From SIG424 sp045546695 (GTDB lineage: Bacteria > Bacillota > Clostridia > UBA1212 > UBA1255), in NCBI GenBank assembly GCA_045546695.1, contig JAZQDE010000024.1:1-60155 (forward strand): DNA of 60,155 nt. Direction: 5' to 3'. This document shows, in pieces, positions 42,498 through 51,215 of this stretch. A model generated the notes under the pieces. That model ran no database searches. It was not told the DNA's origin and saw only the letters and a program-made list of their open reading frames with translations. The position numbers and the translations under genes are program-made. Numbering within the stretch: the stretch's first letter is position 1; the number at the start of each line of letters is the position of its first letter.

Positions 42498-43802
42498 TTA
42501 ATTATATTTCGGCAGCCAGTCACCGTGCGCTTCGATGAGGTCATCACAAAGTGAAATAATCTCGTCGATAGTAAGCTGCGCGCTTGTGTGAGGATCGAGC
42601 ATTGCTGCATGGTAAATATGTTCTTTTTTACCTGTAAGAGCAGCTTCAACTGTGAGCAACTGAGGATTGATATTTGTTCTGTTAAGAGCTGCGCACTGCT
42701 CAGGAAGGTCACCGACTTTGATTGGCTGAATACCTGACGCATCAATTATGCATGGTACTTCGACTGCTGCATTGGCAGGCAGGTTTGTAATAAGGCCGTT
42801 ATTCAGAACGTTGCCGCCGAATTTGTATGGCTTATTCGTAATCATCGCCTCAATCATGTGTGACGCATACTCACCTGACCTCTTGTGTTCAAGCTTGTCA
42901 ACTTCCGTAAGAGTAGCACGTCTTGATTCCCAGTCCTTTATCTGGTTTATACATCTTCTCGGATATTCATCAAGCGGAATATTATATCTTTCTATAAGCT
43001 CCGGATGGTCGGGCTTGATAAAATATGGCATATATTCTGATGAATGTTCGCTTGATTCTGTTATGTAATAGCCGAACTTGTGCATAAGTTCATGACGAAC
43101 TCTGTCATAATCCGGCGCACCTTTTTCAAGTGAGAGTCTTTTGATCTCAGGATACAGATCTTTACCATCTTTTGTAATCTCAAGGAGCCACGCCTGATGG
43201 TTGATACCTGCAATCTTCCACTGCACTGTATCATCATACTCAAGACCTACGCCATTCATAAGTGTAGGTGCGCAAACCTGTACGCTGTGGCACAGACCAA
43301 CTGATTTGATTGACGAAGCTCTTTGCATAGCGCTTGTAATCATCGCCATCGGATTTGTATAGTTGATGAAAAGCGCATCAGGACAAACTTCTTCCATATC
43401 GTGCAGGAAATCAAGTACTACAGGTATTGTTCTGAGTGATCTGAAAATACCGCCGATGCCGAGAGTGTCGGCAATCGTCTGTCTGAGACCGTATTTTTTA
43501 GGAACTTCAAAATCAATAATTGTACAAGGATCATATCCTCCTACCTGTATTGCATTAACAACAATATTTGCACCTTTGAGTGCTTTTTTTCTGTTATTTA
43601 CACCAAGGTATGACTTGATTTTCACTTTTGCTTTTGTAAATCTCTTAACTGCCTCAAGCATTTTCTGTGAGTCGTCAAGTCGTTTTTCATCGATATCGTA
43701 AAGAGCTATCTCAAAATTTGTTATTATCTTGCTGACCATGCAATCACCAAGTACATTTTTCGCAAAAACTGTACTGCCGGCGCCCATGAAAGTTATTTTC
43801 AT
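42498..43802 (-). CDS. GH4 family alpha-galactosidase
   Basis: 434 residues. It is an NAD- and Mn-dependent glycosidase that acts by oxidation-elimination. The N-terminal Rossmann fold is KITFMGAGSTVFAKNVLGDC. FINYTNPMAMIT follows, then GLCHSVQ, whose CHSV tetrad is the metal-site motif of the alpha-galactosidase subgroup (alpha-galacturonidases of this family carry CHEV), then GINHQAWLLEI. Likely substrates are melibiose- or raffinose-type oligosaccharides or galactose side chains after import; no signal peptide, so cytosolic. GAGGAGG precedes ATG 43802, and a promoter lies at 43844-43872. No MelR-type regulator or sugar permease is adjacent. Confidence 0.93.
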   Translation of the reverse strand: MKITFMGAGSTVFAKNVLGDCMVSKIITNFEIALYDIDEKRLDDSQKMLEAVKRFTKAKVKIKSYLGVNNRKKALKGANIVVNAIQVGGYDPCTIIDFEVPKKYGLRQTIADTLGIGGIFRSLRTIPVVLDFLHDMEEVCPDALFINYTNPMAMITSAMQRASSIKSVGLCHSVQVCAPTLMNGVGLEYDDTVQWKIAGINHQAWLLEITKDGKDLYPEIKRLSLEKGAPDYDRVRHELMHKFGYYITESSEHSSEYMPYFIKPDHPELIERYNIPLDEYPRRCINQIKDWESRRATLTEVDKLEHKRSGEYASHMIEAMITNKPYKFGGNVLNNGLITNLPANAAVEVPCIIDASGIQPIKVGDLPEQCAALNRTNINPQLLTVEAALTGKKEHIYHAAMLDPHTSAQLTIDEIISLCDDLIEAHGDWLPKYN

Positions 43803-43843
43803 ACAGAATTCCTCCTCTATATTTTTTATTTTTATTGTCGCTA

Positions 43844-43872
43844 ATCCTACATTACAAGGATTGATATGTCAA
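43844..43872 (-). promoter_or_regulatory. Promoter of the GH4 gene
   Basis: Minus-strand TTGACA (43867-43872), 17-nt spacer, TAGGAT (43844-43849), directly behind the rpsU terminator. Confidence 0.65.
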
Positions 43873-43878
43873 GAAAAA

Positions 43879-43905
43879 ATCCCGATGCTTTATCGCATCG
43901 GGATT
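43879..43905 (-). terminator. Terminator of rpsU
   Basis: AATCCCGATGC-N5-GCATCGGGATT, an 11-bp perfect stem followed on the minus strand by TTTTCTTG; 11 nt past the rpsU stop. Confidence 0.9.
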
Positions 43906-43915
43906 CTTGTTCAAA

Positions 43916-44089
43916 TCAATACTTGCGTTTTCTTGCAGCCTCAGACTTCTTCTTACGACGAACGCTGGGTTTTTCGTAGTGCTCACGCTTTCTAACTTCA
44001 GCAAGAGTACCTGCTTTTGCACATGATCTCTTCCATCTCTTAAGAGCGCTATCTAAGGATTCGTTTTCTTTTACTCTAACTTCTGACAT
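43916..44089 (-). CDS. rpsU: 30S ribosomal protein S21
   Basis: 57 residues, the normal length: MSEVRVKENESLDSALKRWKR followed by a very basic tail (RRKKKSEAARKRKY). It is a component of the small subunit near the 3' end of 16S rRNA. The start at 44089 is chosen because it matches the family N-terminus and GGGAGG lies 9 nt upstream; the frame is open ten codons further. Monocistronic here, with its own strong promoter and terminator. Confidence 0.97.
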   Translation of the reverse strand: MSEVRVKENESLDSALKRWKRSCAKAGTLAEVRKREHYEKPSVRRKKKSEAARKRKY

Positions 44090-44178
44090 TCTATTTTCCC
44101 TCCCTTCAACTCTAAACACCGGTTGACGGAAACTTGTAAGTACTTTTTTAGGTCACATCAAAATGATGCAACTCGGTT

Positions 44179-44208
44179 ATTATACAACCATGTATAAAAC
44201 CTTGTCAA
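44179..44208 (-). promoter_or_regulatory. Promoter of rpsU
   Basis: Minus-strand TTGACA (44203-44208), 18-nt spacer, TATAAT (44179-44184): perfect consensus hexamers, fitting a ribosomal protein gene. It lies right behind the thrS stop. Confidence 0.85.
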
Positions 44209-44212
44209 CATT

Positions 44213-46021
44213 TTATTTAATAACCTTTTTGTCAACTTCTTCTGTAAGCATTTCAATGAACTCATCAAGAGACATTGTCTTCATTGCATTTTCCTTGCGG
44301 GCACGTACACTGACTGTACCTTCCTGCATTTCACGGTCGCCGCAAACGAGCATGTAAGGAATCTTCTGAACCTGTGCCTCACGTACGCGGTAACCTACCT
44401 TTTCATTACGGTCATCAAGCTCTGCTCTGAAGCCTTTATCTTTAAGCTTCTTTACAACTTCTGCACAGTAATCTGCCTGGTTTTCCATGATAGGAAGTAC
44501 TCTTACCTGTTCAGGTGCAAGCCATGCAGGGAAAGCACCGGCATATTTTTCAATAAGCAATGCAAGTGTACGCTCATAGCAACCGATTGACGTACGGTGG
44601 ATAATGTATGGATTTTTCTTTGTACCATCTTTATCAACGTAAACCATATCGAAAAGCTTTGCAAGCTGAAGGTCTACCTGAATCGTAATAAGTGTATCTT
44701 CTTTACCGAAAACGTTCTTGATCTGGATGTCGAGCTTAGGACCATAGAATGCAGCCTCGCCTGCTTCTTCTGTATAGTTGATGCCCATGTGGTCAAGAAT
44801 ATTTCTCATGATATCCTGAGCATCATTCCACTGCTCATCTGTTCCGATATATTTTTCTCTGTTATCAGGATCCCATTTAGAGAATCTGTAAGAAACGTCC
44901 TCATCAAGGCCAAGTGTCCTGAGCATAAAGTTTGCAAGGTCAAGACATCTTGCAAATTCATCTTCGAGCTGGTCAGGTCTGCACATCAGATGACCTTCTG
45001 AAATAGTAAACTGACGTACTCTGATAAGACCATGCATCTCACCTGACGACTCATTACGGAAGAGTGTAGAAGTCTCACCGTATCTGAGCGGAAGATCTCT
45101 GTAGCTTCTTGTTTTTGTAAGATATGCCTGATACTGGAAAGGACAAGTCATAGGTCTCAGAGCGAGTACCTCTTCTGTATCTGACTTCTCAGGATCGCCA
45201 AGTACAAACATGCCATCAAGGTAATGATCCCAGTGACCTGAAATCTTATACAAATCAGATTTTGCCATCAAAGGTGTCTTTGTACGCAGATATCCGCGTC
45301 TTTCTTCTTCATCTTCAACGAATCTCTGAAGAATCTGGATAATCTTTGTACCCTTAGGAAGGAGAATCGGAAGACCCTGACCGATAATATCTGATGTCGT
45401 GAAAATCTCAAGCTCACGGCCGAGTTTGTTGTGGTCTCTCTTCTTTGCTTCTTCTACCTGCTCTAAATATGCAGTAAGAGCCTTTTTATCAAGGAAGCTT
45501 ACACCGTAAATACGCTGAAGCATCTTATTCTTCTCGCTGCCTCTCCAATAAGCTCCGGCAACCTGAGTAAGCTTGAACGCACGTACTCTGCCTGTATCCG
45601 GAAGATGTGGTCCGGCACAAAGATCAACGAATTCGCCCTGTTTGTAAAAAGAAATCTGTGAATCTTCAGGAAGGTCGTTTATAAGCTCTACCTTATATTT
45701 CTCACCCTTCTCCTCCATAAAACGAATAGCCTCATCACGTGGAAGAGTAAATGCTTCAATAGGATATTTAGCTTTAATAATCGCCTTCATCTCTCCTTCA
45801 ATCTTTTCAATAATATCAGGTGTGAAAGTCGTGTCTATATCAAAGTCGTAGTAAAAACCATTCTCAATAGCAGGACCTATAGCAAGCTTTGCTTCCGGGA
45901 ATAATCTCTTTACAGCCTGTGCCATAACATGCGATGTAGTGTGTCTGTACACCTTCAATCCTTCTTCACTATTGTCTTCAATCTCGCGGATTGAACCATC
46001 ACTCATTGTAATCTGTACCAT
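44213..46021 (-). CDS. thrS: Threonyl-tRNA synthetase lacking the TGS domain
   Basis: 602 residues. The protein goes from a short VQITMSDGS stub to the editing domain within 25 residues (RHTTSHVMAQAVKRLF, His27/His31, and CAGPHLPDTG), then the class II catalytic core (FVEDEEERRGYLRTKTPLM, RPMTCPFQYQ with the zinc Cys, RNESSGEMHGLIRVRQF) and the anticodon-binding domain (VRVLPIMENQADYC). The usual ~60-residue TGS domain between the first strand and the editing domain is missing. GAAAGGAGCG precedes ATG 46021, so the short start is real. The promoter is ~75 nt upstream and leaves no room for a T-box leader. Confidence 0.95.
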   Translation of the reverse strand: MVQITMSDGSIREIEDNSEEGLKVYRHTTSHVMAQAVKRLFPEAKLAIGPAIENGFYYDFDIDTTFTPDIIEKIEGEMKAIIKAKYPIEAFTLPRDEAIRFMEEKGEKYKVELINDLPEDSQISFYKQGEFVDLCAGPHLPDTGRVRAFKLTQVAGAYWRGSEKNKMLQRIYGVSFLDKKALTAYLEQVEEAKKRDHNKLGRELEIFTTSDIIGQGLPILLPKGTKIIQILQRFVEDEEERRGYLRTKTPLMAKSDLYKISGHWDHYLDGMFVLGDPEKSDTEEVLALRPMTCPFQYQAYLTKTRSYRDLPLRYGETSTLFRNESSGEMHGLIRVRQFTISEGHLMCRPDQLEDEFARCLDLANFMLRTLGLDEDVSYRFSKWDPDNREKYIGTDEQWNDAQDIMRNILDHMGINYTEEAGEAAFYGPKLDIQIKNVFGKEDTLITIQVDLQLAKLFDMVYVDKDGTKKNPYIIHRTSIGCYERTLALLIEKYAGAFPAWLAPEQVRVLPIMENQADYCAEVVKKLKDKGFRAELDDRNEKVGYRVREAQVQKIPYMLVCGDREMQEGTVSVRARKENAMKTMSLDEFIEMLTEEVDKKVIK

Positions 46022-46091
46022 AAAAGCGCTCCTTTCTATATGCTGCTTAAATAAATATATAATTTATCGACCATTCAGACGATAATAGCTT

Positions 46092-46120
46092 ACTATACTC
46101 TCTTTGATGAAAAAAATCAA
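46092..46120 (-). promoter_or_regulatory. Promoter of thrS
   Basis: Minus-strand TTGATT (46115-46120), 17-nt spacer, TATAGT (46092-46097). Confidence 0.65.
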
Positions 46121-46126
46121 TGCTTT

Positions 46127-46825
46127 TCAATTAGCTCCGGCAATATTCCTTATCACTTCGCCTGCAATCACAAGGCCGCATGCAGACGGCACAAACGAAA
46201 GGCTCCCAAGCGGCATTCCGGGCATTGTTGTTGCGCGTGGAATTTCTGTCGAGAATGCAACTTTAAGGGCTTTTATGCCCTTTTCACGAAGCTTGCGGCG
46301 CATTACCTTCGCAAGCGGACAATTCGTAGTCTTGTAAATATCTGTAATCGTGAAAAGTGACGGATCAATCTTATTTGCTGCGCCCATACTGCTTATAATA
46401 TTCACGCCGGCTTCTGTCGCTTTGCAGATTGTATAAATCTTGTCATCAACAGAATCTATGCAGTCAACTACATAATCATATTGTGAAAAATCGACAGGAT
46501 TTTCACAGTCATATTCTTCCCCGAATGAATCTTTAATAATATTAACGTGACAAGACGGATTGATATCAAGCATGCGTGCCTTCATAACAGCTACTTTGCT
46601 CATTCCGACAGTAGAATTAAGAGCCACAAGCTGGCGGTTGATATTGGTAGGATTTACCGTATCAGGATCAACGAGCGTAAAGCTTCCGATACCGGCGCGG
46701 CAGAGGGCTTCTGCGCAATATGAACCTACACCACCCACTCCGAGCAGTAAAATATTAGCGGCTTTTAGTTTTTCGACGGCGCTGATGCCGAGCACAGCTT
46801 CAGTCCTGAGATACATATCTTCCAT
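46127..46825 (-). CDS. tcdA: tRNA threonylcarbamoyladenosine dehydratase
   Basis: 232 residues. It is a ThiF/HesA-type E1-like enzyme with the adenylate-binding LLLGVGGVGSYCAEALCRAGIGSFTLVDPDTVNPTNINRQ, DCIDSVDDK, and a C-terminal region with TEIPR and GSLSFVPSACGLVIAGEVI. TcdA (CsdL) converts t6A37 of ANN-decoding tRNAs to the cyclic form using ATP. The catalytic-cysteine arrangement of classical E1 enzymes is absent, as in TcdA. Its ATG overlaps the yfhO stop by one base (TAATG), so the two are translated from one message. Confidence 0.92.
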   Translation of the reverse strand: MEDMYLRTEAVLGISAVEKLKAANILLLGVGGVGSYCAEALCRAGIGSFTLVDPDTVNPTNINRQLVALNSTVGMSKVAVMKARMLDINPSCHVNIIKDSFGEEYDCENPVDFSQYDYVVDCIDSVDDKIYTICKATEAGVNIISSMGAANKIDPSLFTITDIYKTTNCPLAKVMRRKLREKGIKALKVAFSTEIPRATTMPGMPLGSLSFVPSACGLVIAGEVIRNIAGAN

Positions 46826-49410
46826 TATTTACATCTTCTCACTTTTTTGAAATTATATATAGCATAAAACATTGCGGCAGTTGCAATTGTAACACACATT
46901 CCGGTCTGCTGGCCGGGCGCATAATATTTCATCGTTACGTGATGCTCCCCGGGACCTGCGTCAAAGGCCAGAAAACCTGCGGCAGAGCACGTTTTTACCT
47001 GCTTTCCGTCTACCATTACCTGCCAGCCGTCATCATACGGAACCGACGTGAAAATCGCTTCGTCAACATCATTCGTTATCGTGCCTTCGACATATCCCTC
47101 GCCCCATGAAGTTACGTTCATTGCGCCGGGCACGAGGCTCAAAGCCGCCTCCTCAAAAGCATTAATATCCATCATATAGAATTTATTATTGTCCGGATTG
47201 AAGTTTGAGCTTACGATCGTAAGGCTCACCTTTATCTCGTCGCCTGCAATGTATGAGCCCATATACATTAGACCTTCGAGCTCTGCTGAATACAGTCTGC
47301 AAAAATACTTGTCATTTACTGTCGCATCAGCCCTTGAAAAGCCATCATTCGGGAATTTTGCATACAAAACGCCGTCGCGGTCTGCAGTAATAGTATATGT
47401 GTAAGTCGAGCCTTCTTTTTCACAAATATTGTCAATCGGCGCCAGGTATGTTGTGTGCTCACCTGTCATCGTATTCAGCAGCTTGTTTTGATTGATAACG
47501 TAATTTGACGATAATTTGAAGTCAAGAATTTCTCTTTTTGCGCTGAATGCTATCGGAAGTGCGTATGGATTACGATAAAGATTAAAGCCGTTTTCACTGT
47601 AAATCAGCTCGTACTGCTCCTGCGGAATATTATTAGCTTCAAGTATTTTTATATCAGGAAACTGCACGGCTGCATTGTCGGGCACGATGATGTATTTTGT
47701 AGACAAAATCATCTCAGACACAAGGCTGCCACCGAAAGGAGCTACCCAATAATAGTAGTCTCCATATCCAAGATCTGACAGCATATAATTGACTTCGGCA
47801 TCAAAAGCAGAGCTATAATGGCTCAGTGACGAATAGCCCAGCCCAATAGGCTCATTAAAGCTCTGAAAAGCACTCTGTCCTACTCTGTAAAGCTCTCCTC
47901 CGCTGTCTTTCTCCGCTGCTTTGATCATATTTTCCATTGCAATATAATATTCTTCATGTTGCTTGGCAGACTCGTAAAAATGTGCGCTGTCTATATCTTC
48001 AAACATAGCATTGGCATGGCGTGATATATCGTAAACTGATGCTGTGCAGATTGTCGCCAAACATACAATATATACCAATGCTGTTTTCTTGTAATTCATA
48101 AGTAGCATCACAAGTGCGCATATGGTAAAAAGTGCCAGTGTAAGCTGTATATCATCTTTGCTTATCGCCGGGTTTGAAATGTTTGATGCGATCATACTTA
48201 TCATGGCAAAAAGCGCAATAGCCGCGACGAAGAAGTGCCATGGAATCTCTTTTATCCTGTCAAACGCTATCGCGGCTGCGTATATTATTACAAAAAACAG
48301 CAAAAAGCCGAATCTGAACGGAAACCAGTTAGGCTTCTGGAAAACGTGCCACGCATAATTCAGAAACGTCAGACTAAAAGAGCAAATAAAAAATGCAGTT
48401 ATAGCTATCAGAAGTACTTTTTTCTGTAGTTTGATGCTTTTCACAAAGAAAAAGCCGAGAAACATTATCATGACTACTACGCCACAATAGAAAAACGGCA
48501 TTCCATTATTTGTTATGCTGTCGTATACACCATTAAAGAATTTGATTATTATGTCCTTGCTGTCAAATGCATACGGCATCTCTTTGCTCTGTTCTAAAAA
48601 CGTTTTGAACATCGAGGAATCGCCTTCGAGTTTGCCTTCAAAAAGCGATGCCACAGCCGGTATCAGAAGCCACGAGCCAATGCCCATCGCTGACACAACA
48701 CAAAGAAAATATTTTCCTGTTTTTACAAGTTTTTCTTTGATAATACTGCCTTTTTCTGTAAGCAATCTGTATACGAAATAGCAGGCTGTAAATATTCCGC
48801 ACATATATGCCATGTAATATGTCGAGACGAACAGCACTGCGTACGATACTGCCAGAAATCCCCATTTACCTGTTTTAAGGAATCTGTCTATAAGCAGCAA
48901 TATTATCGGTAGCCATATGACGGCATCTATCCACATAAGGCACATAAGATATACGAGATTGTATGACATCAACGCATAAAACGTTGAAAAAAGTACAATA
49001 ACGTGGTCTTTGAGGCCGCGTGATTTCAAAAACAGCGCAAAAGCAAGGCCGCACAACCCTATTTTCAGTACCGTTAGAAACAAAATACCCGATGCCATGT
49101 GCGCGTTCGGGCATAAAAGTGTCAGCCATGACAAGGGGCTTGCCAGATAATACGCGAATACACCTACATAGTTTGTGCCAAGAGCCTTTGACCACGAGAA
49201 GAATACGCTACCCTGGTCGGAGAAATTTTTAAGACCTTTGTAAAATTGCGAATACTGCCCCGCCATATCCATAGCAAGCAGAGATTTTGAGCCGTCTCCG
49301 AATGGAGCAAAGCCGTAGTACATGAAAACAAACAACAATATAAGAGCCGGTATTGCAAAGCTCAAAATTAAAACATATGCCGTTTTATTTCCTGTTTTTG
49401 TAAGTTTCAT
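46825..49410 (-). CDS. YfhO-family multi-pass membrane protein
   Basis: 861 residues. The N-terminal two thirds hold about 12 TM helices (first at ~12-35). FAPFGDGSKSLLAMDMAGQYSQFYKGL is the conserved first outer loop of the family, with its Asp residues. The C-terminal ~300 residues form an outer beta-rich domain with YDDGWQVMVDGKQV...GFLAFDAGPGEHHVTMKYYAPG, then a last TM helix. YfhO relatives have a GT-C-type glycosyltransferase fold; in Bacillus and Listeria they glycosylate lipoteichoic acid from undecaprenyl-phosphate sugars. The sugar and acceptor here are unknown. It is downstream of the yerC-like gene by 8 nt. Confidence 0.88.
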   Translation of the reverse strand: MKLTKTGNKTAYVLILSFAIPALILLFVFMYYGFAPFGDGSKSLLAMDMAGQYSQFYKGLKNFSDQGSVFFSWSKALGTNYVGVFAYYLASPLSWLTLLCPNAHMASGILFLTVLKIGLCGLAFALFLKSRGLKDHVIVLFSTFYALMSYNLVYLMCLMWIDAVIWLPIILLLIDRFLKTGKWGFLAVSYAVLFVSTYYMAYMCGIFTACYFVYRLLTEKGSIIKEKLVKTGKYFLCVVSAMGIGSWLLIPAVASLFEGKLEGDSSMFKTFLEQSKEMPYAFDSKDIIIKFFNGVYDSITNNGMPFFYCGVVVMIMFLGFFFVKSIKLQKKVLLIAITAFFICSFSLTFLNYAWHVFQKPNWFPFRFGFLLFFVIIYAAAIAFDRIKEIPWHFFVAAIALFAMISMIASNISNPAISKDDIQLTLALFTICALVMLLMNYKKTALVYIVCLATICTASVYDISRHANAMFEDIDSAHFYESAKQHEEYYIAMENMIKAAEKDSGGELYRVGQSAFQSFNEPIGLGYSSLSHYSSAFDAEVNYMLSDLGYGDYYYWVAPFGGSLVSEMILSTKYIIVPDNAAVQFPDIKILEANNIPQEQYELIYSENGFNLYRNPYALPIAFSAKREILDFKLSSNYVINQNKLLNTMTGEHTTYLAPIDNICEKEGSTYTYTITADRDGVLYAKFPNDGFSRADATVNDKYFCRLYSAELEGLMYMGSYIAGDEIKVSLTIVSSNFNPDNNKFYMMDINAFEEAALSLVPGAMNVTSWGEGYVEGTITNDVDEAIFTSVPYDDGWQVMVDGKQVKTCSAAGFLAFDAGPGEHHVTMKYYAPGQQTGMCVTIATAAMFYAIYNFKKVRRCK

Positions 49411-49418
49411 TTTATAAA

Positions 49419-49694
49419 TCAGATAACGATATCGTATCCACCTACGCCATGCTGAAGCGACCTGTTTACTCTTGATATCGTCGCAGATGATGCACCTGTT
49501 TTCTTTTCAATCTCAGAGAACGTCATATTTGCCTTGAGTAATCTGGCAACTTCAAGACGCTGAGCAACAGTATTGAGTTCTTTAATCGTGAAAAGATCCT
49601 CAAAAAACTTATAGCACTCGCTTTTATCTTTAAGTTTGAGCACTGCATCATAAAATTTATCTAAATCTTCTTTTTCAAATTCGTTCATAGTCAT
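49419..49694 (-). CDS. TrpR/YerC-type DNA-binding protein
   Basis: 91 residues. All-helical TrpR fold: LDKFYDAVLKLKDKSECYKFFEDLFTIKELNTVAQRLEVARLL, then the helix-turn-helix MTFSEIEKKTGASSATISRVNRSLQHGVGGYD, which matches the YerC/YecD group. Members bind DNA as dimers; their ligand is unknown, and the tryptophan-binding residues of TrpR need not be kept. Two in-frame ATGs (49694, 49688) are possible. It lies between the ABC transporter ATPase gene (12 nt) and yfhO (8 nt), so it may be co-transcribed with the transporter and could regulate it. Confidence 0.88.
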   Translation of the reverse strand: MTMNEFEKEDLDKFYDAVLKLKDKSECYKFFEDLFTIKELNTVAQRLEVARLLKANMTFSEIEKKTGASSATISRVNRSLQHGVGGYDIVI

Positions 49695-49706
49695 CTTACC
49701 CGTCTC

Positions 49707-50492
49707 TTATTGCTTAAAAATATTACTGAGAAAAGCTTTTGCCTTTTCTGATTTAGGATTACTTATTACTTCTTCAGGAGTACCCATCTCTTCTATTACA
49801 CCATCTGCCATATATATTACTTTATCGGCAACATTACGGGCAAATTCAATCTCGTGAGTAACAACAATCATCGTACTGTCTGATGATTTAAGTCCTCTTA
49901 TTACTTTTAATACTTCGCCTGTAAGCTCAGGATCGAGAGCCGATGTAGGCTCGTCAAAACACAATATTTCCGGCGACAAAGCCAGTGCTCTTGCGATTGC
50001 CACTCTTTGCTGCTGTCCGCCTGACAACTCACAAGGATATGCCTTTTCTTTTTCAAGCAAGCCTACTCTGTCGAGTATTTTTATAGAATTTTCATGGATT
50101 TTTTCTAATATAATTTTTTTATTTGTTTTATAGTCCGGTCTTTCCTTTGCAAGAAGTTCCTGCGCAAGCGTGATATTTTTTATAACCGTATATTGCGGGA
50201 AAAGGTTGAATGCCTGGAAAACGAGGCCGAAATGCAGTCTCTTTGTACGGATATCCTTTTCATTCATTGTAGACGGAATTGATGGATCAAGCAATACTTT
50301 TCCATTAACAGAGATTGATCCGCTGTCAGGTGTTTCCAGGAAGTTAAGACAGCGAAGAAGTGTTGTCTTGCCGCTACCGGACGAGCCGATAATAGCGAGA
50401 ACCTCACCTCTTTCAAGTGAAAAATCGATCCCTTTTAATACTTCATTTGAGCCGAAGCTTTTTTTGATTCCTTTTACTTCAAGTACTGACAT
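49707..50492 (-). CDS. Polar amino-acid ABC transporter ATPase (GlnQ-type)
   Basis: 261 residues from ATG 50492 (GAGG 8 nt upstream). Walker A GSSGSGKTT, Q-loop at VFQAFNLFPQYTV, signature LSGGQQQRVAIARAL, Walker B ILCFDEPTSALDPE, H-loop VTHEIEFARNVADKVIYM. The sequence FLETPDSGSI, with LNFLE after Walker A, is typical of amino-acid importers. It energises the permease encoded immediately upstream; with one permease gene, the membrane part is probably a homodimer. Confidence 0.93.
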   Translation of the reverse strand: MSVLEVKGIKKSFGSNEVLKGIDFSLERGEVLAIIGSSGSGKTTLLRCLNFLETPDSGSISVNGKVLLDPSIPSTMNEKDIRTKRLHFGLVFQAFNLFPQYTVIKNITLAQELLAKERPDYKTNKKIILEKIHENSIKILDRVGLLEKEKAYPCELSGGQQQRVAIARALALSPEILCFDEPTSALDPELTGEVLKVIRGLKSSDSTMIVVTHEIEFARNVADKVIYMADGVIEEMGTPEEVISNPKSEKAKAFLSNIFKQ

Positions 50493-50509
50493 TTTTAAAT
50501 CCTCTATAA

Positions 50510-51187
50510 TCAATGGTAATAAGCCAATTTTTTCTCAATTTTGCCAAATAATATTGTAAGTATACCGCAGAACAGCAAGAAGAATACGGCCGTGTAGAAG
50601 AGTGGCCAGATAACTCCGTCTGCAGCATATTCGTTTGCAGCAAACATAATTTCCGTAACTGCAATTACTCTTGCAAGCGAAGTATCCTTAACTAACGTGA
50701 TAATCTCGTTACCCATCGGAGGAACGATTCTCTTGACTACCTGCATGAGTACAACTTTGAAAAAGACTTGTGATTTGGTCATACCAAGCACCTGTCCTGC
50801 TTCGTACTGACCTTTCGGTATACCTTCTATACCGCCTCTGTATATTTCTGAAAAATATGCGGCGTAGTTAATAATAAATGCAAGAAGTGCCGCAACCATT
50901 CTATTATTTATTGACATTCCGAAAATAGAATCCGGATAAACGATTCCGAACATGAGGCCCGGACCGTACATGAATATAAAAAGCTGGAGCATCAGAGGCG
51001 TACCCCTGATGATCCAGACAAACGTTCTTACAACCCACTTAAGGGGCTTAAATTTTGACATCGAGCCGAAGGTCATCAATAAACCAAGCGGAATAGCACA
51101 CAATAATGTAACTATAAAAATTACTATATTTTCTTTGAATGCCTCAAGCAAACTCAGTGTAACATTACAAAATGACTCCCACGTCAT
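50510..51187 (-). CDS. Polar amino-acid ABC transporter permease
   Basis: 225 residues, with about five TM helices. It has the HisM/GlnP-type start (ENIVIFIVTLLCAIPLGLLMTFG) and the EAA loop EIYRGGIEGIPKGQYEAGQVLGMTKSQVFFKVVLMQVVKRIVPPMGNE that docks on the ATPase. FVWIIRGTPLMLQLF is also characteristic of the amino-acid subfamily. It sits 17 nt upstream of the ATPase start and 28 nt downstream of the binding protein. Confidence 0.93.
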   Translation of the reverse strand: MTWESFCNVTLSLLEAFKENIVIFIVTLLCAIPLGLLMTFGSMSKFKPLKWVVRTFVWIIRGTPLMLQLFIFMYGPGLMFGIVYPDSIFGMSINNRMVAALLAFIINYAAYFSEIYRGGIEGIPKGQYEAGQVLGMTKSQVFFKVVLMQVVKRIVPPMGNEIITLVKDTSLARVIAVTEIMFAANEYAADGVIWPLFYTAVFFLLFCGILTILFGKIEKKLAYYH

Positions 51188-51215
51188 AGATAAAGATCCT
51201 CCGGCGATTAATAAA

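Noticed and set aside
46022..46126. T-box leader upstream of thrS
   Set aside because: The promoter leaves only ~70 nt of leader, with no specifier loop or antiterminator.
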